From JBDWFY01 sp965275915 (GTDB lineage Bacteria; Pseudomonadota; Alphaproteobacteria; Rhizobiales; Stappiaceae), in contig CBDHYI010000007.1 of NCBI GenBank assembly GCA_965275915.1, positions 682,001 to 746,000 on the forward strand: DNA of 64,000 nt, read 5' to 3'. Below are positions 27,000 to 36,374 of the stretch, in pieces (positions within the stretch are counted from its first letter, which is position 1; each line of letters opens with the position of its first letter). The position numbers and the translations under genes were made by a program. The notes beneath the pieces were generated by a model. It made no database searches and had not been told where the DNA came from. It worked only from the letters and a program-made list of their open reading frames with translations.

Positions 27000-27905
27000 A
27001 TGGATCTTCGAAACATCCAGCTTTTTCTCGCAGTCTATGATGCGGGCAACATAACCGTTGCCGCGGACCGGATCGGCATGAATCAACCTGCCGTTTCAAA
27101 AGCAATTCAGCGGATAGAAGGTGAACTCGGTGTTCCTCTTTTTGAACGGGAGGCGCGCGGTGTCACACCAACACTGTTCGCGGACCTCCTGGCGGATACC
27201 GCGCGTGACATCGACAGCAACCTGAGAGCGACTTACCGCAGGATCGATTCAATAAGGGATGCTGAACTCGGCGAAATCGTCATCGGTGCCGGGGGAACCT
27301 GGCAGGAGGTCCTGCTTCCCAGGGCAGTCGCGAATCTGTTCAAGCGGCGTCCGAAATGCCGGATTCGAATCGTGCCGGGGACGCCAGAACAGCTTGTTGC
27401 GCAAATGCTGAAAGGTGACCTCGATCTCGTGCTCGCACCCATCGACATTCCGGATGCGTTCACCGGCAAGGTGAACATCGAGCCATTGCTCTGGAACAGG
27501 GTCACGGTTATTGCCCGTGCAAACCATCCCTTGACGGAAAGACGGGACCTGACAATCGAGGACCTGGCGGAGGCCGACTGGGTGCTGCCGCCCGGGACAG
27601 TTATTCGGGAAAGATTTGAGCGGGGCTTTCGCGAACGCGGGATCAAAGCGCCAACTCCGGCTGTCGAATGCGTTGACAATTCCTGCCTCTTCCAGATTGT
27701 GGAGGCGACCGATCTGCTTTCCTATGTCGCCGAGTTGCGCATTCACGAACGCCGGTTATCCGCTGTGGCGCGCGTGCCGGACAACCCTCTTGATATTGAA
27801 CGCGTCTCGGGCCTGATCACGCGGCGGTCCTCCTACATTCCCCCTCTCGCAAAGGAACTGATCCTGGAAGTGCGCCGTTTGAGCAAGCCGTATTCCAAGG
27901 GCTGA
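27000..27905 (+). CDS. LysR family transcriptional regulator
   Basis: A 301-residue LysR protein with the N-terminal winged helix (DLRNIQLFLAVYDAGNITVAADRIGMNQPAVSKAIQRIEGELGVPLFERE) and a C-terminal periplasmic-binding-like effector domain. It is divergent from the TTT operon and so probably controls that operon in response to the imported acid. It ends 30 bases from the convergent dienelactone hydrolase gene, leaving no room for a separate terminator on both sides. Confidence 0.94.
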   Translation: MDLRNIQLFLAVYDAGNITVAADRIGMNQPAVSKAIQRIEGELGVPLFEREARGVTPTLFADLLADTARDIDSNLRATYRRIDSIRDAELGEIVIGAGGTWQEVLLPRAVANLFKRRPKCRIRIVPGTPEQLVAQMLKGDLDLVLAPIDIPDAFTGKVNIEPLLWNRVTVIARANHPLTERRDLTIEDLAEADWVLPPGTVIRERFERGFRERGIKAPTPAVECVDNSCLFQIVEATDLLSYVAELRIHERRLSAVARVPDNPLDIERVSGLITRRSSYIPPLAKELILEVRRLSKPYSKG

Positions 27906-27935
27906 CCAGTGTTCGCATCGGACTTCAGGCGTGTC

Positions 27936-28688
27936 TCAAGCCGGCGTGGGCTGCGGCCCGAATGCAGATGCGAACATATTCCCGGCGTGTTGCAGAACCT
28001 GTCTGCGGGACACCGGATCGTATGACCAGCGGTCGGGAAATGTCCACCCGTGATGAGCCTCGTGATCGGAAAACGTTACCGGGACTTGTGCATTCCCGGC
28101 CGCAATACGAAGAAGGGCTTTGTGCGCTTCCGGACAAGTGGGATCCTCTTTTGCGAACGCGAAGTGGAACGGCACCCGCAGCTTTTCGATCAGCAGATGG
28201 GGTGACGCCCGACTGTCCTTGACAAGTTTACCGCCGTGAACGGACATCCCGGCTTTCACCGATTGCGGGAAGGCTGCCGCGGCAGCCAAAGCATGACGTC
28301 CGCCCATACAAAACCCGACGACCGCAAACTGTTGCGCCTCAAAGCCATCTGTCCCACGTTTCAGCGCTCCCTTCAGCGACTCGGTGTCGGCCAGGCTTTT
28401 GGCAAGAGTGGTTGCCCGGTTCGCATCGGCTGCACCGTCCGGAAGCGGCTCCCCTTTGCGGTTGGCCGGCGGGAAAGTGGAAATCGGAAGCCGGTGAAAC
28501 AGGTCCGGGATCAGGACGAGATACCCTATGTCGCAAAATTTGCGCGCCAGATCGTAAAGTTCTTCGCGCAGTCCGAAGACGTCCATGTAGAGAATGACGG
28601 CGCGCCGGTTCCCGGTATCTTTGGGCGCACAGACAAATGTTTTCATCGGACCGGTGTCCGTGTCGATGATCAGAAAATGTTCCCGCAA
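27936..28688 (-). CDS. Dienelactone hydrolase family protein
   Basis: A 250-residue alpha/beta-hydrolase of the dienelactone hydrolase family. The nucleophile elbow is VGFCMGGRHA (Cys nucleophile), the acid is in FAKEDPTCPEAHK and the histidine in DHEAHHGWTF. Its start is TTG preceded by AAAGGAGCG. It ends the leftward operon that begins with the enolase-superfamily gene, so it may open a lactone produced by that enzyme. Other esters are possible, as this family is catalytically broad. Confidence 0.88.
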   Translation of the reverse strand: MREHFLIIDTDTGPMKTFVCAPKDTGNRRAVILYMDVFGLREELYDLARKFCDIGYLVLIPDLFHRLPISTFPPANRKGEPLPDGAADANRATTLAKSLADTESLKGALKRGTDGFEAQQFAVVGFCMGGRHALAAAAAFPQSVKAGMSVHGGKLVKDSRASPHLLIEKLRVPFHFAFAKEDPTCPEAHKALLRIAAGNAQVPVTFSDHEAHHGWTFPDRWSYDPVSRRQVLQHAGNMFASAFGPQPTPA

Positions 28689-28721
28689 CAGTCGCTCCTT
28701 TCACCCGTCGAACTCAAAAGC

Positions 28722-30188
28722 CTATGCGGTGCGGGGGTCGCTGACTGTGGTTCCGGGAGGCGGTGACGCCCCCATGGACCCTTTCGACAGGACGGCGGCG
28801 GCCCCGCCATGCCGGTTGACGATCTCCAGCTGCGCCGCCTTGATGTCCGCGTCTACCTTTTCCGGATCAATCCGCCGCCGCAACTCCCGTTCAAAATCGC
28901 GGCAGATATCGGCACCTGCCTCCGTTCCCGCCAGATCGGTCAATTCTTCCGGATCATCGGCAAGATTGAACAACTGCGGCACCATGTTTGCGTAATGGAC
29001 ATATTTCCATGGACCCTGACGCAGCATGAATACCCCGTTCACGGCGCCTGCTGCATGGTACTCGCCGAAAACGATCCTGTCTTTGTCTCCCCTGCCGTTT
29101 GCAATGTCGAAAAGGCTCGCGGCATCCTCATTGACGCTTTCTGCGAGCCCGTCAATGCCTGCAGACTGCAGGATCGTGGGATAAAGATCGACCAGGGACA
29201 CCGGAACATTCGATCTCCTCTGTTCCGGTACACCCTCTCCGGCAAGGATCAGCGGTACCTGTGCGGATTCCTGGTAGAAATTGCTCTTCTGCCAGAGCCC
29301 CCGTACGCCGAGATTGTCTCCGTGATCGGAGGTATAGATCAGTCTTGTATTGTCCGTCAAAGGTCCGCTCTCGACCGCGTCCATGATCTGGCCGAGATGA
29401 TGATCAACGAACGAACACAATCCGAAATAGGCGGCGGTCGCCCGCCGCCGCAGGTCGTCGTCGAAAAACTGATCTGTGATGTAGGACTGCCGGAAGGCGG
29501 AAAACCAGGGATGGCTGGGCCAATCCTCCGGACGGCATGCCTTGGGCAGATCCAGATCGCCTGGATCATAAAGCGCGTAGAATTCTTCCGGTGCGATCAG
29601 CGGAAAATGGGGCGCGACGAAACTGACGAAAAGGACCCAGGGACGTTCGAGCCGGGGGGCGGTCTCCCGGAGCCAGGCCAGGGCCCGGTTCGCAATCGTT
29701 CGATCGTAGCGGGTGTAATCCGATTCTCCCGCGCCGACCTTCTCGGCGACCTGCCTGACACCGTAGCGGACCGGCAGAGGCGCCTCCTGGCGAATGGCCC
29801 CAAAAACATCGCCAATACCGTGGAGCGCGTACATTGCGTGGTGGCTTTCGTCGAAGCCGGAGGATACCTCTTTGTCCCGGTAATGGAGCTTCCCGATCGA
29901 TTGAACGGGAACCCCATGCAAGCCCAGAACATGCGGCCAACCCGGAACCGCGCCGTCATAGGGCGTCGCGTTACAGAAATAGCCGGTCTCGTGCGGATAT
30001 TTGCCTGTGGCGAAGCTGGCCCGCGACGGCATGCAGATCGGGCTGTTGCAATAGGCTTGCAGAAAAGCCGTCCCGCGCGCTGCCAGCCGGTCCATGTTCG
30101 GTGTCCTGACGACCGGGTGACCCGCATATCCGGTGTATTTTCCGGCATGTTCGTCGGACATGACTATAATAAGATTCTGGGCTTCCAT
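28722..30188 (-). CDS. Sulfatase (arylsulfatase / choline-sulfatase-like)
   Basis: A 488-residue type I sulfatase. The formylglycine motif C-M-P-S-R is at residues 52-56, preceded by the metal-binding NLIIVMSDEHAG and followed later by YTSDHGDNLG. No signal peptide is seen, which suggests cytoplasmic action on an imported sulfate ester. It is encoded between a TTT binding protein and a dienelactone hydrolase. Activity needs formylglycine formation by an FGE or AtsB-type enzyme; neither is in the window. The substrate is unknown. Confidence 0.93.
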   Translation of the reverse strand: MEAQNLIIVMSDEHAGKYTGYAGHPVVRTPNMDRLAARGTAFLQAYCNSPICMPSRASFATGKYPHETGYFCNATPYDGAVPGWPHVLGLHGVPVQSIGKLHYRDKEVSSGFDESHHAMYALHGIGDVFGAIRQEAPLPVRYGVRQVAEKVGAGESDYTRYDRTIANRALAWLRETAPRLERPWVLFVSFVAPHFPLIAPEEFYALYDPGDLDLPKACRPEDWPSHPWFSAFRQSYITDQFFDDDLRRRATAAYFGLCSFVDHHLGQIMDAVESGPLTDNTRLIYTSDHGDNLGVRGLWQKSNFYQESAQVPLILAGEGVPEQRRSNVPVSLVDLYPTILQSAGIDGLAESVNEDAASLFDIANGRGDKDRIVFGEYHAAGAVNGVFMLRQGPWKYVHYANMVPQLFNLADDPEELTDLAGTEAGADICRDFERELRRRIDPEKVDADIKAAQLEIVNRHGGAAAVLSKGSMGASPPPGTTVSDPRTA

Positions 30189-30346
30189 CAGGTGGTCTCA
30201 ATCTGAACGATCCGGCAACAATGCGTGCCGACAAGATCGATCACCAGCCCATGCGATGTCCGGAGACATTCCTGAAAAGAATGATTACGCGGATGTTCAT
30301 GCCAACGGGGGCTGTTCAGCGCCCTCCCCGCTGAAATGGTTCCACA

Positions 30347-31411
30347 TCAAAGTGCCGAAACTTCCTTTACGACGACCTCGACTTCCGGCGGCATGTCGCG
30401 GAAAGTCTGAAGGATCTTCTTGGTCTTTTCAGTCGGGTTGAACGGTGGCGGCACACCAATTGAGTCCTCATATTCCTTCAGATATTCAGGATCCCTGGCG
30501 ACGTCCTGATACGCCGCCTGCATGATTTCCAGCACGTTTTCATCGACGCCCGGAGGCGACAGGATGGCCGTCGCTGCCGACATCAAGCTTGTGTTCCACC
30601 ACTTGTAGGCATCCCAGTACTTGCCGGACGGCGCTTCGCCGTGAACGCTTTCATAGGCTTCGAAAAATGTCGGTGTGCTTGCGGGATAGGCTTTTTCCGG
30701 CTTGGGCAGGGGATTGCCGTCCACGTCAAACTGCTGGTGATAGTAAAGCGGATACGCAACGTCGCTGTCAGGCCCGAAAAACTTGACGTAGCCCGGCAAG
30801 CCGGCATGACCACCGTGAACCTCATCGGCCTTGATGGCGGCCTGAATTTTGGAAAACCCGCCAAACCCGCCGACATAGCGGAAATTCGCACCCATGGTCC
30901 TGAGCGCAAGATTGCCCAGCACCTCGATCGCGTTCGTTGCACCGCGACCACCGACAATAAAATCAGCTTCCTCGATCGAGGCAAGGTCGGGAACATGATC
31001 GTAACGGATCATGAAGGCAAGGTCGGCGCCCGCGGATCCGACAACTCCCATTTCTTCCGGCACGTAGCGAACGCCCGGGGACTTATCAAGCACCGCCGAG
31101 GGACTCCAGTTGCCGTAAAAGTAAGATGTGCCATCCCTCGGCGCCTGCTCATAAACGTAGTTGATGGCAATCGTTCCCTTACCGCCTGGTTTGTTGTTGA
31201 CGATAATGTTGGGATTCCCCGGAATATGTCTTTCCATGTATTTGGCGGTCAACCGGCCATGCAGGTCACCCCCGCTTCCTGCCGGCCAAGGCAGAACCCA
31301 AGTGATGGTCTTACCCTCAAAATAGTCCGCTGCCGCGGCGGGCAGCGCGGTTAATCCGGCAAGGGCAACCACGGACGCTGCGAGCCCTCCAATCGCTCTT
31401 CTCGTCAGCAT
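30347..31411 (-). CDS. TTT-family substrate-binding protein
   Basis: A 354-residue periplasmic protein with signal peptide MLTRRAIGGLAASVVALAGL (cleavage near AAA-ADY) and the mature start YFEGKTITWVLPWPAGSGGDLHGRL, a diverged Bug/TctC-type pattern with NNKPGGKGTIAINYVY. AGGAGG precedes the ATG. It sits between the TctA-TctB fusion and the sulfatase, and it should capture the carboxylate carried by that permease. The 158 bases to the sulfatase contain no clear gene or strong hairpin. Confidence 0.88.
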   Translation of the reverse strand: MLTRRAIGGLAASVVALAGLTALPAAAADYFEGKTITWVLPWPAGSGGDLHGRLTAKYMERHIPGNPNIIVNNKPGGKGTIAINYVYEQAPRDGTSYFYGNWSPSAVLDKSPGVRYVPEEMGVVGSAGADLAFMIRYDHVPDLASIEEADFIVGGRGATNAIEVLGNLALRTMGANFRYVGGFGGFSKIQAAIKADEVHGGHAGLPGYVKFFGPDSDVAYPLYYHQQFDVDGNPLPKPEKAYPASTPTFFEAYESVHGEAPSGKYWDAYKWWNTSLMSAATAILSPPGVDENVLEIMQAAYQDVARDPEYLKEYEDSIGVPPPFNPTEKTKKILQTFRDMPPEVEVVVKEVSAL

Positions 31412-31473
31412 TTCACTTCCTCCTGTTCTATGTATTCCGATCTGTTTTCAACTCGTGTCCGAACGCACTTCCG

Positions 31474-33510
31474 TCACAGGATCACCCAGGCGGGCAACCA
31501 GTCGGGAAGCACCGCTCGGATCTGATCGTTCAAAAGGGGTTTCATCCAGAAAACGTGGACGATTCGGTCGTAGAAGCCTGTCAGGACTGCCCAGCAGACT
31601 GCGACATAGGGAACGGTCAGCCGCCACCCGTACCGGCCCCACCTGACGAGATAGGCTGCGATGAGTGCAAGAAGGGCCAGTTTCTGTCCTATGAGTATGG
31701 CCAGCACCACCGTACCGATGAGGTAGAGCATGAGATTAAATGCGCGTCTTGTTTCCCGGTGGCGATGAAAATCGCGCCATAGCCGCGCGAACGCTTTTGA
31801 GGAAAACCACTCCCTCCCCAATACCGGCAGGCTAAGAGCCATTCCCGGCACTAACCCGATCAGCGGAAAGGCCGCAACTTCTGTCGGCCATCCGAATGTC
31901 GGGACGGCGGCGGCCGCAAAAACCGCAACAAAGACAACCCCGATCAAGAGAGAGGCGAACCGATCCTGGTCCTCACCACTGTCGAGACGGCGTGTTACAA
32001 AGTCCTCCGACGCCTCTCCTCTTGCCGCACGCGCCTTCCTTGCGGCGCGGCGCAGGGATGCCACAAGCGTCAAAACGATCAGAGCCAGAATAACCAGGAC
32101 AATCGGTCGCCCGACCCAACCGAGCCCCTCATGGATTTTCCAGCTGAGAAGGAAAGAATTTTCCATGAGACCGCCGAGAATAAAGGCGAGAATGACCGGA
32201 GGTCTCGGCCAGCCGCCCCGCTTCATCAGGTATCCGAGAGCTCCGAACAACAGCAGAGAAATCCAGTCGCCGAGTTCGGCCATGGTCAGCCATGCGCCCA
32301 TGAAAACGAACAGAACCACAATCGGGACAATCAGATGGCCGGAGATAAACGACAGTTTCGCAATCTGGTTCGCCAGCACCATCAAAAGCCCGGCCGCGAT
32401 AATATTGGCCAGGACGATGTTCCAGACCATCGAATAGGTCATCGGCAGCTGCGTCGTCAGCATCTGCGCCCCAGGCTGCAGCCCCTGGATCAGCAAGGCG
32501 CTCAAAAGCAGAGCATTCATGGCACTGCCTGGCACGCCAAAAGCAACCGTTGGAATGAGCGAGCCTCCACGCACGGCATTGTTGGCAGCTTCGGGCGCAA
32601 TGACACCGCGCACATCTCCGGTGCCATATCTCTCGGGGTTCTTGGTGGATTGGAGCGCATGGCCATAAGCGATCCAGTCGACGACGGCACCGCCGATGCC
32701 GGGAATCATGCCGATATAGACACCGATCGCTGAACACCGCAGCGCCAGCCACCAGTTCCGGACTGCATCCGCTATTCCCTGTCCGATTTGATGCCAGTTG
32801 TTTTTGCTCCCAGGCGCACGGTTTGAAATGCTGGTATCGCGGACCGCAAGATCAATCAGTTCGGGCAGCGCGAAGATGCCGAGCACGACCGGAATAAGCG
32901 GAAGCTTGTCGAGAAGATATGTCGAATCCATCCAGTAGCGGGGGATCGCCACGTCCTGAGCATAGCCGACACAAGACAGCACCAGCCCGAACGCTGCGGC
33001 GGCAAGCCCCTTGGAAACGGACCGATCACTCAGGGAGCCGACCATGGTAAGTCCCAGCAGCGCAAGAACGAAGAGCTCCGGATTGTTGAACCTGAGAATG
33101 ATCGGCAGTGCGATCGGTAGCGAGAGCGCCAGAATGACCGCGCCGAAAACACCTCCGAACGCAGATACGGTGAATGCGGCTCCAAACGCCCTTGCTGCTT
33201 CTCCCCGACGGGCCATCGGGTGACCATCGACCACCGTCGCCTGTGCGGACGCCGTTCCCGGTATACCCAGCATGACAGAAGCGATCGTGTCCGACGTTGA
33301 TGTGACGGCAAAAATTCCAAGCAGAAGTGCAAAGGCGGACACGGAGTCCATCCCGTAGGTAAATGGCAAAACCAGCACAATACCGAGCGGGCCTCCGAGA
33401 CCGGGAACGGCCCCCAGCCAGATTCCGAATGCAACACCCAACAAGAGGAAGCCGAATCCCGGCCATTGCAGGGCGATCATGAGGCCATCGAAAAACGCAC
33501 CGGCATTCAT
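31474..33510 (-). CDS. TctA-TctB fused tripartite tricarboxylate transporter permease
   Basis: A 678-residue protein whose first part (to about residue 495) is TctA, with AVPGLGGPLGIVLVLPFTYGM, VMLGIPGTASAQATVVDGHPMARRGEAARAFG and GMIPGIGGAVVDWIAYG. A basic linker rich in Arg and Ala leads to about 180 residues with four further hydrophobic segments, the size and layout of a TctB subunit. The neighbouring operon has no separate TctB, so this fusion supplies both membrane parts. Its stop is encoded near 31474 and its ATG overlaps the enolase-family gene by four bases. Confidence 0.88.
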   Translation of the reverse strand: MNAGAFFDGLMIALQWPGFGFLLLGVAFGIWLGAVPGLGGPLGIVLVLPFTYGMDSVSAFALLLGIFAVTSTSDTIASVMLGIPGTASAQATVVDGHPMARRGEAARAFGAAFTVSAFGGVFGAVILALSLPIALPIILRFNNPELFVLALLGLTMVGSLSDRSVSKGLAAAAFGLVLSCVGYAQDVAIPRYWMDSTYLLDKLPLIPVVLGIFALPELIDLAVRDTSISNRAPGSKNNWHQIGQGIADAVRNWWLALRCSAIGVYIGMIPGIGGAVVDWIAYGHALQSTKNPERYGTGDVRGVIAPEAANNAVRGGSLIPTVAFGVPGSAMNALLLSALLIQGLQPGAQMLTTQLPMTYSMVWNIVLANIIAAGLLMVLANQIAKLSFISGHLIVPIVVLFVFMGAWLTMAELGDWISLLLFGALGYLMKRGGWPRPPVILAFILGGLMENSFLLSWKIHEGLGWVGRPIVLVILALIVLTLVASLRRAARKARAARGEASEDFVTRRLDSGEDQDRFASLLIGVVFVAVFAAAAVPTFGWPTEVAAFPLIGLVPGMALSLPVLGREWFSSKAFARLWRDFHRHRETRRAFNLMLYLIGTVVLAILIGQKLALLALIAAYLVRWGRYGWRLTVPYVAVCWAVLTGFYDRIVHVFWMKPLLNDQIRAVLPDWLPAWVIL

Positions 33511-34670
33511 TGACTGACCTCTCGTTTCCGGGAGGCGGCACCACTATCTGCCCTGCCCGGTGTTGACGGCGAAATTGCCGGCCTGTCTGCAAGTTTCGCG
33601 CCGAGTCCGGGTCTGTCTGACGGCCGGCAGACGCCATCGGACAAGTCCGGTGGCGGATCCGTGAGTTCGAAGAACTGCGGACTTTCGCGCCACTGGATTT
33701 CCAGCCGCTCCCCGGTATCAATCACCGCGGCAAGCTGTTCGCTGTAGAAATGCGCAATCGGACCGGTCGGATTGTGCAGTGAGACAGCGACCTTGTGGTC
33801 GGCAGCACGGCTTGCCAGTTCCACAATGGTTCTCAGCGAACCCGCATGCTTCACATCCGGCATGATCACGTCGTAGGCGCCCGCCGTCACAAACGGTGCG
33901 ACATCCACCCATCCACCAAAGGTTTCCAAACCGCAAAGCCGGATCCCGGCTTCGTTCGCAACTTTCCGGAGCTGTACCAGGTCCGCAATGTTTTGTTCGA
34001 CCTCGCGAAGCGGGCACTCCAACCAGCTCACGCCGATCTCCTTCAAAGCCGGAATGAGGGATTGAATTTGTGCCGGAGCAAAGCGCCAGTGACAGTCGAC
34101 CATGACGTCGACACCTGCTGCCGCGTCCGCGACAGCGGCCAGCCGCTCAAGGCCGCAATTTATCGCCTCCAGTCCCTGCGGCGTGCCGCAAATCTCCGGG
34201 CTCAGGTCGTCAAATGCAGCAATCTTGATCGCATCAAATCCCTCCTTTGCCGCAGCCGCCGCGTTCTTTGCAATTGTCTCCGCCGAGCGGTTGCGGCTCG
34301 CCCGGTTGATGTTGGCATAAAGCGGAACAACGACACTACCTGGCGTGGCGCCCAAAATCTGGCGGACCGGAACACCTTGCTGTTGACCGGCCAGGTCGCA
34401 CACAGCCTGGCTGAGTGCGGAATGGATCGTGCGCTGCTCGAAGTCGCCGGGGCCCCGAAAGCGTGTCGGCCTCATGCAATCGGTCAGTTCGCGACCGACC
34501 AGTCTTTCCGCGGCAGCACGGAACCTCGCTGCAAAACCGTCGGCGATGCTCTCATGCGTCGCTTCACCTATGCCATTGAGGCCGTCGTCCGTTTCCAGCA
34601 GAACGTGCCACCAGACCGTTCGATCACTAACAGAGACGCTTTGCGTTCTTGCGGCTACGATGATACTCAC
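33507..34670 (-). CDS. Enolase superfamily enzyme (mandelate racemase/muconate lactonizing type)
   Basis: A 387-residue MR/MLE family protein. The first GEATHE and GFDAIKIAAFDD precede a barrel with VMVDCHWRF (Asp), SWLECPL (Glu), CGLETFGGWVDV (Glu), DVIMPDVKHAGSL and the C-terminal SLHNPTGPIAH (His). Members racemise or dehydrate acids through an enolate held by Mg2+. I start at a GTG at 34670, about ten bases after AGGGAG; an upstream ATG at 34754 would put coding sequence across both LacI-like operators, which is unlikely. Acid-sugar dehydratase or cycloisomerase are both open. Confidence 0.85.
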   Translation of the reverse strand: MSIIVAARTQSVSVSDRTVWWHVLLETDDGLNGIGEATHESIADGFAARFRAAAERLVGRELTDCMRPTRFRGPGDFEQRTIHSALSQAVCDLAGQQQGVPVRQILGATPGSVVVPLYANINRASRNRSAETIAKNAAAAAKEGFDAIKIAAFDDLSPEICGTPQGLEAINCGLERLAAVADAAAGVDVMVDCHWRFAPAQIQSLIPALKEIGVSWLECPLREVEQNIADLVQLRKVANEAGIRLCGLETFGGWVDVAPFVTAGAYDVIMPDVKHAGSLRTIVELASRAADHKVAVSLHNPTGPIAHFYSEQLAAVIDTGERLEIQWRESPQFFELTDPPPDLSDGVCRPSDRPGLGAKLADRPAISPSTPGRADSGAASRKREVSQ

Positions 34671-34721
34671 AAACGACACTTCTCCCTGATATCCACCGCG
34701 CCGCAACGTTTGCGGCGCAAT

Positions 34722-34773
34722 ATGATAAACGATTATCATTTTATTGACAGTCAAATTGATAATCGTTTATCAA
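34722..34773. promoter_or_regulatory. Two LacI-like operators in divergent promoter region
   Basis: TGATAAACGATTATCA lies within 34722-34739 and TTGATAATCGTTTATCAA at 34756-34773. They are inverted copies of one TGATAAWCGWTTATCA sequence with a central CG, the usual form of LacI/GalR operators, and their centres are 34 bases apart. They fall between the enolase-family gene (start 34670) and the ABC permease gene (start 34807). One pair could therefore control both operons. The LacI gene at 38468 is the natural candidate to bind them. Confidence 0.75.
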
Positions 34774-34806
34774 AACGAAAGTCAAGTAGGCCTGAAAAGA
34801 AATGCT

Positions 34807-35598
34807 ATGAAGCGCGAGCCCCTGAAAATCTGGCGCCTTGTGTCCGCTGTTACTGCGCCGATTGCCGGCTGTGCCGGTCTTTACACCGTCTGGGCTGCAA
34901 CGTCCTGGTGGCTCGACAATCCAATCCTGTTGCCGCCACCGAATTCCGTCCTGGTCGCGCTGGTGTCGATCCTACAGGACGAGTTGGCCGGCGACATTCT
35001 GGCCAGCCTTTATCACCTTGGCATCGGCATGAGCTTCGGAATGACGATCGGGTTCTCTCTTGCCGTCCTTGCAACGCAGAGCCGGTTTGTGGAGCATGCT
35101 GCCGACCCCTTGATCGAACTCCTTCGACCCATCAGCGGCATCGCGTGGATACCGCTGGCAATCCTGATGTTCGGGGTCGGCGAAACCGTCCCGATTTTCC
35201 TGATTGCCTATGTCTCCGTATTTCCAATCTACATCAACACGGTAGCGGGAATTGCCGGGGTTGACCGCCGCCTGATCAATGCCGCGAAGGTTCTGGGGGC
35301 GCCGCCATCCACGATCCGCCGGCAGGTCATTCTTCCCTCCGCCCTTCCGATGATTCTTGCCGGTTTCCGTCTCAGTCTGGGCGTCGCCTGGATGACGCTG
35401 ATCGGTGCCGAACTGATTGGCGGTGAATCCGGTCTTGGTTGGCGGGCCTTCTGGTACGAGCAGTTTTTCGCCATGAACAAGACCCTTGCCGTGATCATTG
35501 TGGTCGGCATTCTCGGCTTCCTTTTTGACAGCATCGTCCGTCTGGTACAGGCAAGGCTGTTGCGCTGGTCGCCAAATCGGGTGGAGGCGGCGGCATGA
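34807..35598 (+). CDS. ABC transporter permease (SsuC/TauC/NrtB-like), first
   Basis: A 263-residue permease of the nitrate/sulfonate/taurine type with six predicted helices. The EAA loop reads RRLINAAKVLGAPPSTIRRQVILPSALPMILAG. I start at the ATG of MKREPLKIW because earlier in-frame starts run over the LacI-like operators. It is the first gene rightward from those operators and its stop overlaps the start of the second permease. The two together form a heterodimeric channel. Confidence 0.92.
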   Translation: MKREPLKIWRLVSAVTAPIAGCAGLYTVWAATSWWLDNPILLPPPNSVLVALVSILQDELAGDILASLYHLGIGMSFGMTIGFSLAVLATQSRFVEHAADPLIELLRPISGIAWIPLAILMFGVGETVPIFLIAYVSVFPIYINTVAGIAGVDRRLINAAKVLGAPPSTIRRQVILPSALPMILAGFRLSLGVAWMTLIGAELIGGESGLGWRAFWYEQFFAMNKTLAVIIVVGILGFLFDSIVRLVQARLLRWSPNRVEAAA

Positions 35599-36374
35599 CC
35601 GTTCCAGTCCGATTTTCCGTGCTGTCAATCTATGGCTCTGTGCTCGTCGCTGCCGAATTGGCAGTTAGGATGTCGCCAACGCCGGATCGCTACCCGTCCC
35701 CTGTCGGCGTGGCAACAGCCCTGTTCCGCAACACAATGAGCGGGCAGGCGCCTATTGCCGTTGAACAGTCCCTGTCGCGCATTCTCACAGCCTTTGTCCT
35801 TGCAGCAATCGTCGGCAGCATCATCGGAGTCGCGATCGGCCGTTCGCGCTGGCTTGATTTGGCCTTCGGACCCGTCATCAACGCGCTGCGCTCCATCGCG
35901 CCAATTGCGCTCATTCCTCTGGCCGTGCTCTGGTTCGGTGTCAGCGGCAGCTCCGCCATCTTCATCGTCTGCTATGCGGCGATCTTTCCGATCATCCTGA
36001 ACGCTTCGGAAGCCGCCCGTCAGGTCGACATGCGCCTTATCGACGCCGCTCGGACACTGGGCGCAGGCCGCCGATACATTCTCACCAATGTCGTGTTGCC
36101 GTCCGTGGCACCGAACACAATAACAGGTGCGCGCATTGCCATGGGGTTCGCCTGGGCCTCCATCGTGGCCGCCGAACTGGCGATCGGCGTGAAACTGGAA
36201 ACGGGCGGCGCAATCAATGCCGGCATCGGTCAACTCATGGTGTCCACCCTGTTCCTCGACAGGGATGTCGACAGCCTCGTCGGCTACATGCTGGTAATCG
36301 GCCTGATCGGGCTGTTCATCGACAAGGGATTTCGCTGGCTGCACCGGATGCGTGCACCCTGGGAGTATGCATGA
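35595..36374 (+). CDS. ABC transporter permease (SsuC/TauC/NrtB-like), second
   Basis: A 259-residue permease with the EAA loop MRLIDAARTLGAGRRYILTNVVLPSVAPNTITGARIAMGFAW. It is a paralogue of the gene just upstream and is translationally coupled at both ends by ATGA overlaps. Two unequal permeases are common in this subfamily. It should carry the compound recognised by the binding protein at 37190-38395. Confidence 0.92.
   Translation: MTVPVRFSVLSIYGSVLVAAELAVRMSPTPDRYPSPVGVATALFRNTMSGQAPIAVEQSLSRILTAFVLAAIVGSIIGVAIGRSRWLDLAFGPVINALRSIAPIALIPLAVLWFGVSGSSAIFIVCYAAIFPIILNASEAARQVDMRLIDAARTLGAGRRYILTNVVLPSVAPNTITGARIAMGFAWASIVAAELAIGVKLETGGAINAGIGQLMVSTLFLDRDVDSLVGYMLVIGLIGLFIDKGFRWLHRMRAPWEYA

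Noticed and set aside
34671..34754. N-terminal extension of the enolase-family protein
   Set aside because: The extra 28 codons cross an operator-like palindrome and do not resemble family N-termini; a GTG at 34670 has a ribosome site upstream.
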